A DNA stretch of 64,000 nucleotides from positions 80,829 through 144,828 of the forward strand of contig JAFZIO010000055.1 in assembly GCA_017554335.1 (NCBI GenBank), given 5' to 3'. Below, piece after piece: positions 50,091-58,889 of the stretch. A program made the translations under genes and the position numbers. The stretch's first letter is position 1. Each line of letters starts with the position of its first letter. This DNA is from Bacteroidales bacterium (GTDB lineage Bacteria > Bacteroidota > Bacteroidia > Bacteroidales > UBA932). The notes under the pieces are model-generated. The model saw only the letters and a program-made list of their open reading frames with translations, was not told the DNA's origin and ran no database searches.

Positions 50091-51743
50091 CTAAAAATCC
50101 AAAACTATTGACTGAGGAGTAATCTGAGACCACTTCATCTCCGCCACAACTCCAATCTCCAACTGCGGAGACCTTAGGTCCGGAACAGTGTTGTAAGCGC
50201 TTCTCAGGCCATCTACCCTTACCTTCATGATGGTTTTCTGGTCTTTAGTGAAAACGCTCCCGGAAGATGGCGCTTCAAGAACTCCGGCAAGGTAAAACTT
50301 ACACCAGGGAAGGATATCACCCTGCTGGCAATAACGTGTATAGCCGGTTGCATTCCTGAATTCCAGGGCAAAATGCACATCCTTTCCCATTTCTGTCTGC
50401 AGGACCAGTGCCTGTACTGTCTTCCCGGCTTCGCCAATGGAAATACCGCTTACAGTATTGTCATAAATGAACCTTGATTCTCCAGTGCTTGGCAGGAACC
50501 TGAAATCCACGTCCCTCTGGCCTCCAATAATGATACCAGTGAGAGGACATCCGTTTATCAGACTTGCATCTTCAGAGTCAGGCTCCTTAAGACTGAGTTC
50601 CACCAGGGCAACACCATATTGCAACTTATCTACTATAGCTACGGATTGGGTAAAGCCATTGACAACATCTCCGTCCTGATAACGGTCAAGAATATCGCCC
50701 CAGTCTTCCATGTCTTGCGTGTAAGCGCTACGGACATTATCGGAAATGGAAGTCTTTATGGAACTGTTTGTATAGTACCACAGGCTTGGCGGATAACAGT
50801 ACGATGCCGGATTTACAAGAGCGATGTTCACACTGTTAATAAGGCGGATGAACTCTTTGCCGTTCCACCAAAAACCAAAAGAACCTTCTGGAATGCCATG
50901 CGATGCGGGGAAAGCAGATCCCACAGAGGCCAAGGACTCTGAAAAAGTGGCAATCGCAGCCTGAATGAGGCGTATCTCCTGTAAAAGATCTTCACTTTCA
51001 TAAGGAATCCTCCACAGTGCCGACTGAATCTCCGAGCGAATCTGGTTAAAGGCCGCATAAGAGCAGGAAAGAATCTGGTTTTCCCTTTTTACCGCGTCAA
51101 AAATACTCACAACAGAAGCGTACTGCGACCCTTTCATCAAAGACATTATTGCATTAAGCTGGTCCAGCAGTTCATCGGCCTTGCTCTCTATTTCTGAAAG
51201 TTCGCCGGGTTCGCCGCCAGAAAGTATAGGTTCCAGATGGAAAGAAATGTCTTCCGATACCGAAGGGTTTGAAAGGCCTTCGGAGTTTAGGACACCGTAC
51301 TGGTGCTTAGTTACTTTGGAGGCGCCATTGTCCGGAGCTTTTCCGTATGTGAGTACGCGGTTCATTCCGCTTGGGACAATGGCGCTGCCAAAGAAATGTG
51401 AGTTGTTATTGGGAACAAGGCCGGATCTGCTGATTCCGGTATTTGCCAGGGCCACATTCTGGGAGCCCAGGCGGGTATCCTGGGGTTCCACATGAGCGTT
51501 GTCCGTGTTGAATGGTATTATGTACAACTCCTCAATACCCCTGAATACGCCTCCGGATTGAGTTATTTCGGAGCTCATCTTGGTGGCTGTTCCCTGCCCG
51601 GATTTAACATTATTGAAAGACATTACCAGTGAGATGGTATGACCCCCTGCATCATCTGTGTCCAGGCGCGCACAGCCGGCAACTGCCCATACCAGAGGTA
51701 TGAGCAGCTTGCACAGCTTAAACGATGCAGAAGGTCTAATCAT
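50091..51743 (-). CDS. Fimbrillin-family lipoprotein, paralogue of the upstream subunit
   Basis: The 550-residue protein has lipobox VAGC, then LVMSFNNVKSGQGTATKM with the strand-plus-Lys site. It shares the pattern LWYYTNSSIKT (LWYYVNSPIRT upstream) and the end LRSAYNTVPDLRSPQL with the upstream gene, so the two arose by duplication. In the shared C-terminal region the spacing of strands is the same. It could be an accessory pilin that joins to the major subunit. It starts 6 bp after the upstream stop. Confidence 0.78.
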   Translation of the reverse strand: MIRPSASFKLCKLLIPLVWAVAGCARLDTDDAGGHTISLVMSFNNVKSGQGTATKMSSEITQSGGVFRGIEELYIIPFNTDNAHVEPQDTRLGSQNVALANTGISRSGLVPNNNSHFFGSAIVPSGMNRVLTYGKAPDNGASKVTKHQYGVLNSEGLSNPSVSEDISFHLEPILSGGEPGELSEIESKADELLDQLNAIMSLMKGSQYASVVSIFDAVKRENQILSCSYAAFNQIRSEIQSALWRIPYESEDLLQEIRLIQAAIATFSESLASVGSAFPASHGIPEGSFGFWWNGKEFIRLINSVNIALVNPASYCYPPSLWYYTNSSIKTSISDNVRSAYTQDMEDWGDILDRYQDGDVVNGFTQSVAIVDKLQYGVALVELSLKEPDSEDASLINGCPLTGIIIGGQRDVDFRFLPSTGESRFIYDNTVSGISIGEAGKTVQALVLQTEMGKDVHFALEFRNATGYTRYCQQGDILPWCKFYLAGVLEAPSSGSVFTKDQKTIMKVRVDGLRSAYNTVPDLRSPQLEIGVVAEMKWSQITPQSIVLDF

Positions 51744-51749
51744 ATAAGA

Positions 51750-54092
51750 CTATAACACAATATCGTCATACGAAAGACCAGGAGTCCACTGGAGATCAAC
51801 TGAAAGGCCTAATGACATCTGGGAGGCACGAAGGTCGGGCATAGTATAATATGCATTCTTCAGCGAGTTCTGTTTCAGATTAAATGTAATGGATGTCATG
51901 AAGTCCTGCATGAACACGCGGGCAATATGCTTGGACTTACCAGCATTATCTGAATATGTAGCTGCGTCAACATCATACACAGGAGGAATCTCGTGGTCCG
52001 TTGGCCAGGTCAGACTACTGATCTGTGCAGTGGTCGGTTTCTGAATGAGTGCGACCAGATAGAAGAAGCCGTCTTTAGGTATCAGGTTATCCCTTCCCCA
52101 GAACGCGTCACCATTATTCTTGAACTCAAGAGCAATATAAACATCATTCTGGTCTGCCTGAGTACCTGTGCCTGTTGTCCCTGTTGAATTGTAGTTGTCA
52201 TATACAAGCGTGTAATTCTCTCCTCCGGCCACAGTAGGGACTGCTTTGCTCTGTATTGAAGAGTCATAGATAACGCCATCAAACTTTGAATAATCGGTGG
52301 CAGAAGAAGGCGTATTATCGGCAGTATAGTACCTTGTGAACTGCCAGTTCATCCTGGGGTTAACGCCACCTACCAGAACACCATGCAATTCAAGATTAAG
52401 GTTAGCCTTTGCTATTTCGCGGTCAGTCACATCTTCCGTCATTGCAGCGCGGTTGTCAAAATAGGAGTCATCGGCTAAGGCAACCGTGGTCTTTAACAAT
52501 GCCACTCCATAATTTATGTTGTTCTTTACTGCAACGCCTCTTGTAGAGGACTCAACCTTGCCCCTTGCGGCCCAACCGCCTGCTGTCCAGCTTTCGTCTG
52601 CTTTCCAAGGGTTCACACCGTTGGGATAATCGCTGGTCAAAAGATCCGACTTGCTGGTGGTCCTGATAGGGCTGTTGACATAATACCAGAGTTCAGCGGG
52701 ATGCATGTACTTCCTGGGGTCAAATGAAGCCATATTGGGATTAACCAAAGGTTTATTGGGATGCAGGTAGTAGAATACATCCGCGTCATTTAAACCATTA
52801 TTATCTTCGTCTTTTCCAACATTGGTTGGAGCCCCGCTCATAGAAGCACCTTCACTGAAGAAAGCAAGCTGAGCAGCACCTCTGGGAATGCCAAAATCTT
52901 CAAACGGATGTCCGTTCAGATCCATTGCCCCGGAAAAATTCGTAGTCCATTCAGCGTCAGTAAGCAGATGATATGATGACACAACCGAGGTTTTGATAGT
53001 GGAAATCTCTTTATAATTACCGGTATTAACGTCAAAATACAATTCTGCCCTATCCAGGATTGCCAAGGCAAGACGCTTTGCATTTGCCTCATATTCGTTT
53101 GTAGGTGTAGCTTCACTTGCCGCCAAGATAACCTTGTACATATCAATAATCATTCTCTTGATAGCACCTGATGATCCGGTACGATACTCATTATTTCTGA
53201 TGTATGTAAACAAGTAATAGCAGCGGCCAAGAACCTCTTCCAGTCCTATAATAGTACGGCCCATGCCGAAGCCGGCGTCTGATGAATAACGGCTGGCGGC
53301 ACCTTGTGTTTGTATTTCATACTGATGTCCCAGCGCATTCCAGCTCAAGTCACGATGTCCTACCCCAGTATAAGCGTATGTTTCTGGAGTAGTGCCTTGT
53401 GCCACCGGATATGTACTGCCCGGGAATCCAAACAACGGATCTTCAGTTGCGGGAACCTCCATTCCAAGAATATCATTAATCACGTAAATCATCAGGGCAG
53501 CTGTTGCATCATATGCTTTAACCTGAGCGTCAGTATCAAGAATCCTCTGTGCGGCAATAATTGTTTCGGAAGGGTTAGCACTGAATGTGGTGGCGCTCAT
53601 GTTTGTTCCGCCATACTCAGCACTTGCAGCATTACCTCCCTTTATAGCCTTGCCATACAGCAAAACCGCATCTGTACCCACAGGGATAGAAAGTTGGAGA
53701 ACACGGTTGGAAGACTCGGTAACATTCTTATTGCTGTCTCCATCTCCGGTGTTATTAACAGTGTTACTTGAGTACAGTGTCCCAAGATCGAATAACTTGG
53801 AAGTGGAATTGGTCCAACCGGAAGTTTTCAAAACGAAAGCGTTTTTGTCAGGTGCCATTCCGGCGGTGTACACATAAAGCTTGGCATTGTCAATACCATT
53901 GAAATTGTGATTCATCTGAACAGCGTTCGCAGACATCTTTGTTTCAGGTGCGGCTGCCACATTGAGAACAAACTGGGTGGTCACTTCCTTGACTCCGTCC
54001 CGGGTCACGGTGTTGTCCAGCTGCTCTGTTTGGCAAGCTGCGGCTGCGAGTACCATTGTACCCACTAAAGCCAGTTTAAATAATTTTGTCAT
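51750..54092 (-). CDS. Major fimbrial subunit (Mfa1-like)
   Basis: The 780-residue protein starts MTKLFKLALVGTMVLAAAAC with lipobox AAAC. The first strand TQFVLNVAAAPETKMSANAV carries a Lys site where a trypsin-like protease could release the mature pilin. The first-gene position, behind a TACTTTTG promoter and an AT-rich 60-nt leader, suits the most abundant subunit. The length is above the 350-600 usual for Mfa1 or FimA; the family claim rests on N- and C-terminal patterns. The ATG at 54092 is chosen over one two codons upstream, because the signal peptide fits better. Confidence 0.75.
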   Translation of the reverse strand: MTKLFKLALVGTMVLAAAACQTEQLDNTVTRDGVKEVTTQFVLNVAAAPETKMSANAVQMNHNFNGIDNAKLYVYTAGMAPDKNAFVLKTSGWTNSTSKLFDLGTLYSSNTVNNTGDGDSNKNVTESSNRVLQLSIPVGTDAVLLYGKAIKGGNAASAEYGGTNMSATTFSANPSETIIAAQRILDTDAQVKAYDATAALMIYVINDILGMEVPATEDPLFGFPGSTYPVAQGTTPETYAYTGVGHRDLSWNALGHQYEIQTQGAASRYSSDAGFGMGRTIIGLEEVLGRCYYLFTYIRNNEYRTGSSGAIKRMIIDMYKVILAASEATPTNEYEANAKRLALAILDRAELYFDVNTGNYKEISTIKTSVVSSYHLLTDAEWTTNFSGAMDLNGHPFEDFGIPRGAAQLAFFSEGASMSGAPTNVGKDEDNNGLNDADVFYYLHPNKPLVNPNMASFDPRKYMHPAELWYYVNSPIRTTSKSDLLTSDYPNGVNPWKADESWTAGGWAARGKVESSTRGVAVKNNINYGVALLKTTVALADDSYFDNRAAMTEDVTDREIAKANLNLELHGVLVGGVNPRMNWQFTRYYTADNTPSSATDYSKFDGVIYDSSIQSKAVPTVAGGENYTLVYDNYNSTGTTGTGTQADQNDVYIALEFKNNGDAFWGRDNLIPKDGFFYLVALIQKPTTAQISSLTWPTDHEIPPVYDVDAATYSDNAGKSKHIARVFMQDFMTSITFNLKQNSLKNAYYTMPDLRASQMSLGLSVDLQWTPGLSYDDIVL

Positions 54093-54154
54093 AAACATTG
54101 TGATTGAAATAATATTTTTTGTTTTATAATATATGTATCACGCGGATAAACGTG

Positions 54155-54162
54155 CAAAAGTA
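54155..54162 (-). promoter_or_regulatory. -7 promoter element of the fimbrial operon
   Basis: On the minus strand TACTTTTG matches TAnnTTTG and lies about 60 bp upstream of the ATG at 54092. The leader is AT rich (TATAAAACAAAAAATATTA). The -33 at 19 bp is not a TTG, which suggests that an activator is needed. Confidence 0.55.
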
Positions 54163-54227
54163 CCCTTTTTGACCTTTCAGCATGTTGCAAAAATTGAAAA
54201 GTTCGGTCACTTTTTAACTATTTTTTT

Positions 54228-54235
54228 TAATTTTG
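54228..54235 (+). promoter_or_regulatory. -7 promoter element of the AraC-type regulator
   Basis: TAATTTTG matches TAnnTTTG and ends 22 bases before the ATG at 54258 (10 before the alternative GTG at 54246). Confidence 0.5.
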
Positions 54236-54257
54236 AAACATATTAGTGAAATTCGGC

Positions 54258-55370
54258 ATGAACATCACATATATTCTCTCAATTATAGCGACTACGGCAG
54301 AAGCGTCAATCTGCTTATTATGTGCACGTCAATTGTGGCATATGCGCAAGGATTCAAGGGACCGTTCAAGGCGTCTTTTAGCCTTCGGCTCCCTCATGAG
54401 CGGGCTGCTTGCAGCCTTAGCGCTGATGGGCAACGTAAGCGCCGGAGAATCCAACACCGCGGTTCCCATGCTCCATCCCTACATCGGCTATATTTACCTT
54501 ACCATGCACATCATAATGACGCTGTATCCCATCTCGGTTGTAAGGCCGGACTGGCTCACCACGCGCAGGTCCTTTTTCCTGTTCCTGCCCACCGCAGTGT
54601 TTGCAATAGCATTCATATGCTTCACGGGACACTGGACTCCCCTGTACACTTTTGAGCAGCTCGTCGAGAATATTGCAAAACCCGATGTAATAGTAAGACT
54701 GGCATCATTGTTAATTATGCTGCCTTACTGCCTCATACTGTTCTTCCTGCCATATAACTATCGTCAAAGCTCGGCATCTTTCCGTTGGATTCTTAATTAC
54801 AGCTTCGGTCTGCTGGTCCTGTGCATTGTGCACATCACGCTGATGCTCACGTACTACACGCCGCTTATGATAGCGCTGCCCATTCTGGCCACAGTTTTCT
54901 ATGCCTTCTCCACGGAATATGAGCTGGAAGACCGCCTGCTGCCGGCTAATCTGCCGGAGCCGGTAGCTGAACCGGTTTCTGCTGTTGAACCTGCCGCTGC
55001 AATTGAGACCGCCGCGTCCGTTGAGCCGGCCAATGAGGCCGGCCTGTGGTCCAGGGTATGCCAAATAATGGACACGGAAGAAGCCTGGAGAGATCCGGAC
55101 CTCTCCCTTATAGAACTCACCCACCGCTGCGCCACAAACGTCACCTACCTCAACCGCATCATCCGTGAAGAAACGGGGGGCGGCTTCAAGGAAATGCTTA
55201 ACCGCAAGCGTATCGGCAGCGTTGTAGCCCAGCTTCAGGAAAATCCAAAAACAGATATTCAGGACGCATTCTTCAACGCCGGTTACCGTTCCCGCATCAC
55301 CGCCTGGCGCAATTTCAAAGACATCGTGGGTGTCACCCCCACTGAATTCCGTGCTAATAATACCCAATAA
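54258..55370 (+). CDS. Membrane-bound AraC-type regulator
   Basis: The 370-residue protein has six or seven membrane helices in the first 225 residues (ITYILSIIATTAEASICLLC and SFGLLVLCIVHITLMLTYYT are two of them), a Pro/Glu/Ala-rich linker, then two helix-turn-helix units. SLIELTHRCATNVTYLNRII and DIQDAFFNAGYRSRITAWRN plus FKDIVGVTPTEFRAN are the AraC family DNA-binding marks. It is divergent from the fimbrial operon and is the best candidate for its control, perhaps in answer to a membrane or surface signal. A GTG at 54246 is an alternative start. Confidence 0.85.
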   Translation: MNITYILSIIATTAEASICLLCARQLWHMRKDSRDRSRRLLAFGSLMSGLLAALALMGNVSAGESNTAVPMLHPYIGYIYLTMHIIMTLYPISVVRPDWLTTRRSFFLFLPTAVFAIAFICFTGHWTPLYTFEQLVENIAKPDVIVRLASLLIMLPYCLILFFLPYNYRQSSASFRWILNYSFGLLVLCIVHITLMLTYYTPLMIALPILATVFYAFSTEYELEDRLLPANLPEPVAEPVSAVEPAAAIETAASVEPANEAGLWSRVCQIMDTEEAWRDPDLSLIELTHRCATNVTYLNRIIREETGGGFKEMLNRKRIGSVVAQLQENPKTDIQDAFFNAGYRSRITAWRNFKDIVGVTPTEFRANNTQ

Positions 55371-55373
55371 ACG

Positions 55374-55399
55374 AAAAAAAGCCTCGCAAAAAGCGAGGC
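55374..55399 (-). terminator. Intrinsic terminator of the tRNA-Pro gene
   Basis: GCCTCGC (55381-55387) and GCGAGGC (55393-55399) form a 7-bp stem with a 5-base loop. On the minus strand it is followed by a run of seven T (55374-55380). It lies 1 bp from the tRNA 3' end. Confidence 0.9.
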
Positions 55400-55400
55400 T

Positions 55401-55476
55401 TGGTCTGGATGACTGGACTTGAACCAGCGACCTCCTGGTCCCTAACCAGGTGCGCTACCAACTGCGCCACATCCAG
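55401..55476 (-). tRNA. tRNA-Pro (anticodon AGG)
   Basis: The minus strand folds as a tRNA: acceptor stem CTGGATG/CATCCAG, D arm GCGC/GCGC, anticodon stem CCTGG/CCAGG with loop TTAGGGA, and T arm CTGG/CCAG with loop TTCAAGT. The discriminator is A, and CCA is encoded at the end. The C1-G72 pair is the proline identity mark and the anticodon AGG reads CCU. A 34 is unusual for bacterial proline tRNAs (see findings). The promoter at 55487-55518 and the terminator at 55374-55399 complete a stand-alone unit. Confidence 0.93.
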
Positions 55477-55486
55477 AAGTGGACGG

Positions 55487-55518
55487 CAAAGATATAAACT
55501 TTTTGGAATACCTCCAAA
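55487..55518 (-). promoter_or_regulatory. Promoter of the tRNA-Pro gene (-33 and -7)
   Basis: On the minus strand TTTG (55515-55518) is followed by 20 bp and TATCTTTG (55487-55494). The -7 octamer ends 10 bases before the tRNA 5' end. Confidence 0.75.
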
Positions 55519-55528
55519 CATTTTTTTG

Positions 55529-55536
55529 TAAATTTG
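55529..55536 (+). promoter_or_regulatory. -7 promoter element of the CobW GTPase gene
   Basis: TAAATTTG ends 7 bases before the ATG at 55544, so the mRNA leader would be very short. Confidence 0.55.
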
Positions 55537-55543
55537 CGCCGCT

Positions 55544-56689
55544 ATGACAATAGATATGGAAACAAGGCAGGTGCCGGTACTGCTTTTGACCGGCTATCTT
55601 GGGAGCGGCAAGACCACCCTCCTCAACCGCATACTCGCAAACCGCAAAGGTATTAAGTTCGCCGTAATAGTCAACGACATAGGCGAGGTCAATATAGATG
55701 CCGACCTTATCCAGAAAGGCGGCGTGGTAGGCCAGGGAGACGACTCCCTCGTCGCACTGCAGAACGGCTGCATCTGCTGCACCCTCAAAATGGACCTGGT
55801 ACAGCAAATCGCCGACCTGGTATCTTCCAAACTGTTCGACTATATAGTAATAGAGGCCAGCGGCATCTGCGAGCCCGCCCCCATTGCCAACACCATCTGC
55901 ACCATGCCTTCCTTCGGCGTGCAGTACACACGCGGCGCCGTCCCCTACGTGGACTGCATCGTAACCGTGGTCGACTCCCTCCGCATGAAGGATGAATTCG
56001 CCGGCGGCAACGCCCTGCAGAAAGAAGACATAGACGACGAAGACCTGGAGAAGCTCATCATCGAGCAGCTGGAATTCTGCAACATAGTGCTGCTGAACAA
56101 GGCCTCCGAGCTCACCAAAGAAGAGTTGGGCCGCCTGCGTGCCATAGTCAAGGGCATCAACCCCGGAGCCAAGGTCCTGGAGTGCGACTACGGCGACATC
56201 GACCTGGACGAGATAATCTACACCGGCATGTTCGACTTCGACGCCGTTGCCACTTCCGCCGCCTGGATAGCCGCCATCGAAGGTGAGGACGAGGAGGAAG
56301 AGGCAGAAGGCGAGGCGCTGGAGTACGGCATCGACACCTTCGTCTACACCCGCCGCGAGCCCTTCGACATCAATAAGTTCGACAACTTCATCTTCAAGCA
56401 CTGGCCTGCCGGAATCATACGCGCCAAAGGCCTCTGCTACTTCGCCACCGAGCCCGACCAGTGCTACCTCTTCGAGCAGGCGGGACGGCAGAAGCTCATC
56501 AAGGACGCCGGCCTGTGGTACGCCACCATGGACGAATACGAGCTGCAGCTCCAGATGGAGCGCGACCCGCAGCTGCGCCGCGACTGGGATCCGGTGTACG
56601 GCGACAGGATGCAGAAGATCGTCTTCATCGGCCAGCACCTCGATAAAGAAGAGATCACGCGACTGATGGATTCCTGCAAAGCGGAATAG
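55544..56689 (+). CDS. CobW/G3E family metallochaperone GTPase
   Basis: The 381-residue protein has Walker A GYLGSGKT at residues 17-24 and the metal-binding NGCICCTL with cysteines C76, C78 and C79 (CxCC). The G4 motif reads NKAS instead of NKxD. IVIEASGICEPAPIA near 105 carries the switch II-like ESSG region. The C-terminal CobW_C domain begins near YGIDTFVYTRREPF. The acidic stretch EGEDEEEEAEGE near 245 may bind metal. With the CDF exporter 70 bp downstream, a role in zinc supply or balance is the best inference. Confidence 0.9.
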   Translation: MTIDMETRQVPVLLLTGYLGSGKTTLLNRILANRKGIKFAVIVNDIGEVNIDADLIQKGGVVGQGDDSLVALQNGCICCTLKMDLVQQIADLVSSKLFDYIVIEASGICEPAPIANTICTMPSFGVQYTRGAVPYVDCIVTVVDSLRMKDEFAGGNALQKEDIDDEDLEKLIIEQLEFCNIVLLNKASELTKEELGRLRAIVKGINPGAKVLECDYGDIDLDEIIYTGMFDFDAVATSAAWIAAIEGEDEEEEAEGEALEYGIDTFVYTRREPFDINKFDNFIFKHWPAGIIRAKGLCYFATEPDQCYLFEQAGRQKLIKDAGLWYATMDEYELQLQMERDPQLRRDWDPVYGDRMQKIVFIGQHLDKEEITRLMDSCKAE

Positions 56690-56758
56690 CTATCATCAAA
56701 AGTTGGTATTGCACCCCGGCGCAGATATGCCGTACTTTGCAGAAAAATTCTACGAATT

Positions 56759-57667
56759 ATGGCACATGAACATCATCACCACCATCACCATGAGGTCGCA
56801 GACGTTGCGACCCTGAAAGGTGTATATACTGTTTCCATCATCCTCAACCTGGCGTTCGTGCTCATAGAGGCGGGCGTGGGCTTCTGGGGCAACTCCCTGG
56901 GCCTGCTTTCCGACGCCGGGCACAACCTGAGCGACGTTTTCTCCCTGCTGCTTGCCATGGTGGCGCTGCGGCTTGCGGCCACCAGGAGCACCAAGACCAT
57001 GACCTACGGCTACCGTAAGGGATCGGTCCTGATTTCCCTGCTGAACGCCATCATACTGCTGGTGGCCGTCGGCGCCATCCTGGTCGAAAGTGTACATAAG
57101 TTCCGCGAGCCGGTTGACGTGAACGGCGGCGCGGTGGCATGGACCGCAGGCGCCGGCATACTGGTCAACGGACTCACAGCGTTCCTGCTGATGAAGCACC
57201 GCAAGAACGACCTCAACGCCAAGGGAGCCTTCCTGCACATGGCGGCGGACACCCTGGTATCGGTCGGCGTACTCATTTCCGGAGTCGTCATCTCCTTCAC
57301 CGGCTGGAACTTCATCGACCCCGTCATCGGTATCGTAGTGGCGCTGATCATACTTGCAGGCACCTGGGAGCTGCTTTCCGAGAGCCTCCGCCTGAGCATG
57401 GACGCCGTGCCGGAAGGCATAAACAGCGACGAAGTGCTGGAGCACATGAAGGAAGTGCCGGGAGTGGAAGAAATCCACCACGTCCACATCTGGCCCATCA
57501 GCACCACCGAAACTGCCCTTACCGCCCATGCCGTAATTGCGGAAGGCACAGAGCCGGAGGCCGCTGTAGCCGGTATCAAGGCTGAGCTGAAGGAGCACGG
57601 CATCACCCACGCCACCATAGAAACGGAGCGTTCCGGACACCCCTGTACCGACCATGAGTGTTGCTAA
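56759..57667 (+). CDS. Cation diffusion facilitator (zinc exporter)
   Basis: The 302-residue protein begins MAHEHHHHHHHEVAD, a histidine run that binds metal. Six membrane helices follow. LLSDAGHNLSDVFSLLLA in helix 2 and HMAADTLVSVGVLI in helix 5 hold the HxxxD metal site of zinc-type CDF proteins. A cytoplasmic domain carries VEEIHHVHIWPIS near residue 240, and the end is TDHECC. Its -7-like sequence is TACTTTG, one base short of consensus. It exports zinc, cobalt or cadmium and complements the CobW-like gene upstream. Confidence 0.93.
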   Translation: MAHEHHHHHHHEVADVATLKGVYTVSIILNLAFVLIEAGVGFWGNSLGLLSDAGHNLSDVFSLLLAMVALRLAATRSTKTMTYGYRKGSVLISLLNAIILLVAVGAILVESVHKFREPVDVNGGAVAWTAGAGILVNGLTAFLLMKHRKNDLNAKGAFLHMAADTLVSVGVLISGVVISFTGWNFIDPVIGIVVALIILAGTWELLSESLRLSMDAVPEGINSDEVLEHMKEVPGVEEIHHVHIWPISTTETALTAHAVIAEGTEPEAAVAGIKAELKEHGITHATIETERSGHPCTDHECC

Positions 57668-57693
57668 CCGGTACACACGCAAGACGGAATAAT

Positions 57694-58383
57694 CTAGAAC
57701 AGCTTCTTGGGAGTAGTTGCAATAAAGTCTTTGAGATAGAACGGCTCGAAGTAGGCCGTATCGCGATAGTTGCCGGCCTGCCACTCGCGCAACGCCGGCT
57801 GCAGCATCGCCTCCGCCGTCGGGCACTCCTGCCGGAACCACCGTCCCTCCCCTGCCAGCACGGGTTCGCACTTGGCAACGCCATCTCCGATAAAGACGGT
57901 GCCGCAAAGCGTAGCTCCGAAGAGCGCTTCGGCACCGTCGACCACTACCGGGGCAATTTCGGTAAGGCGCTGGCCATCAGCGGTATAGACGGCGGTGTAG
58001 ACCTCCATGCGGCGGGCGTCGATCATGGGAACGATGTAGCGGCAACCATCGGGCAGGCCGGCGGCAACAGCCTGCGCCACCAGCACGTCCAGGGTACTCA
58101 CGGCGAGCAGCGGGATACCGCCACCGAAGCACAAGCCCTTGGCCGTAGAAGACCCCACCCGCAAGCCGGTATACGACCCCGGCCCCATACTCAGGCACAC
58201 CGCATCGCAATCGGAGACCTTCAGCCCCCTCTCGTCCAGCACCTCCTTGACGAACGGAGCCGTCATGGCGGCATGCGCCCTGGGCTCGGAACTGTGACGG
58301 ACCGCGGTAACAACATCACCCTCCATCAGTGCAACCGAGCACAGGGAGGTAGAAGTCTCTAATAGTATAATGGCGGGAGACAT
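57694..58383 (-). CDS. tsaB: tRNA threonylcarbamoyladenosine biosynthesis protein TsaB
   Basis: The 229-residue protein has the ASKHA-fold start ILLETSTSLCSVALMEG and the conserved VCLSMGPGSYTGLRVGSSTA near residue 65, with KGLCFGGGIPLLAVSTLDVL next to it. TsaB is the inactive partner that, with TsaD and TsaE, makes t6A37 in ANN-decoding tRNAs. The length fits. It follows cvpA with a 25-nt overlap. Confidence 0.94.
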   Translation of the reverse strand: MSPAIILLETSTSLCSVALMEGDVVTAVRHSSEPRAHAAMTAPFVKEVLDERGLKVSDCDAVCLSMGPGSYTGLRVGSSTAKGLCFGGGIPLLAVSTLDVLVAQAVAAGLPDGCRYIVPMIDARRMEVYTAVYTADGQRLTEIAPVVVDGAEALFGATLCGTVFIGDGVAKCEPVLAGEGRWFRQECPTAEAMLQPALREWQAGNYRDTAYFEPFYLKDFIATTPKKLF

Positions 58384-58889
58384 ACCTCTGGAGTAACGTA
58401 TTTGGCAAAGAACATCTTGATCTGCGGGAAAAGATGCATCGCAAAATCCCTCAGCCTCGGATAGACCTTAAGGTCGGAATACTTGGCAGGATCCATGAAA
58501 TTCCAGCTCTCGTTCAATCCCTCGAAGGCGGAAATCAGCAAGCCCAGCACAAGCGTGGCAGCAAAGAAAGCGAACACTCCGCCGAGAGACCGGTTAAGCC
58601 AACTCAAAGTGGCTATTTTTATGACTCTGGTAATCAGGACGCCCACCAGGGCCATCACCAGGGCACATACCAGGAAAATTGCAACAAAGCACAATATATA
58701 AGTAACTTTCTCCTCCGAACCGAACTGCGCCATAGCCACTTTAGTAAGGTCCGGAGCAAAACGGCTGGCAATCAGAAGCCCCACAACTATCGAAGACAAG
58801 GACACCACCTGGGTAACAAGCCCTTTGTAAAAACCTGAAATAACTGCAAAAACAAGGAGGACCAATAAGATAATGTCGAACGTTGCCAT
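58359..58889 (-). CDS. CvpA family membrane protein
   Basis: The 176-residue protein has four membrane helices and starts MATFDIILLVLLVFAVISGF, with YKGLVTQVVSLSSIVVGLLI as the second helix, the CvpA family pattern. CvpA is an inner membrane protein needed for colicin V production in Escherichia coli and for bile tolerance in other bacteria. The ATG at 58889 is chosen because the longer upstream frame runs into the ileS gene on the opposite strand. The gene is divergent from ileS. Confidence 0.85.
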   Translation of the reverse strand: MATFDIILLVLLVFAVISGFYKGLVTQVVSLSSIVVGLLIASRFAPDLTKVAMAQFGSEEKVTYILCFVAIFLVCALVMALVGVLITRVIKIATLSWLNRSLGGVFAFFAATLVLGLLISAFEGLNESWNFMDPAKYSDLKVYPRLRDFAMHLFPQIKMFFAKYVTPEVCLPPLYY

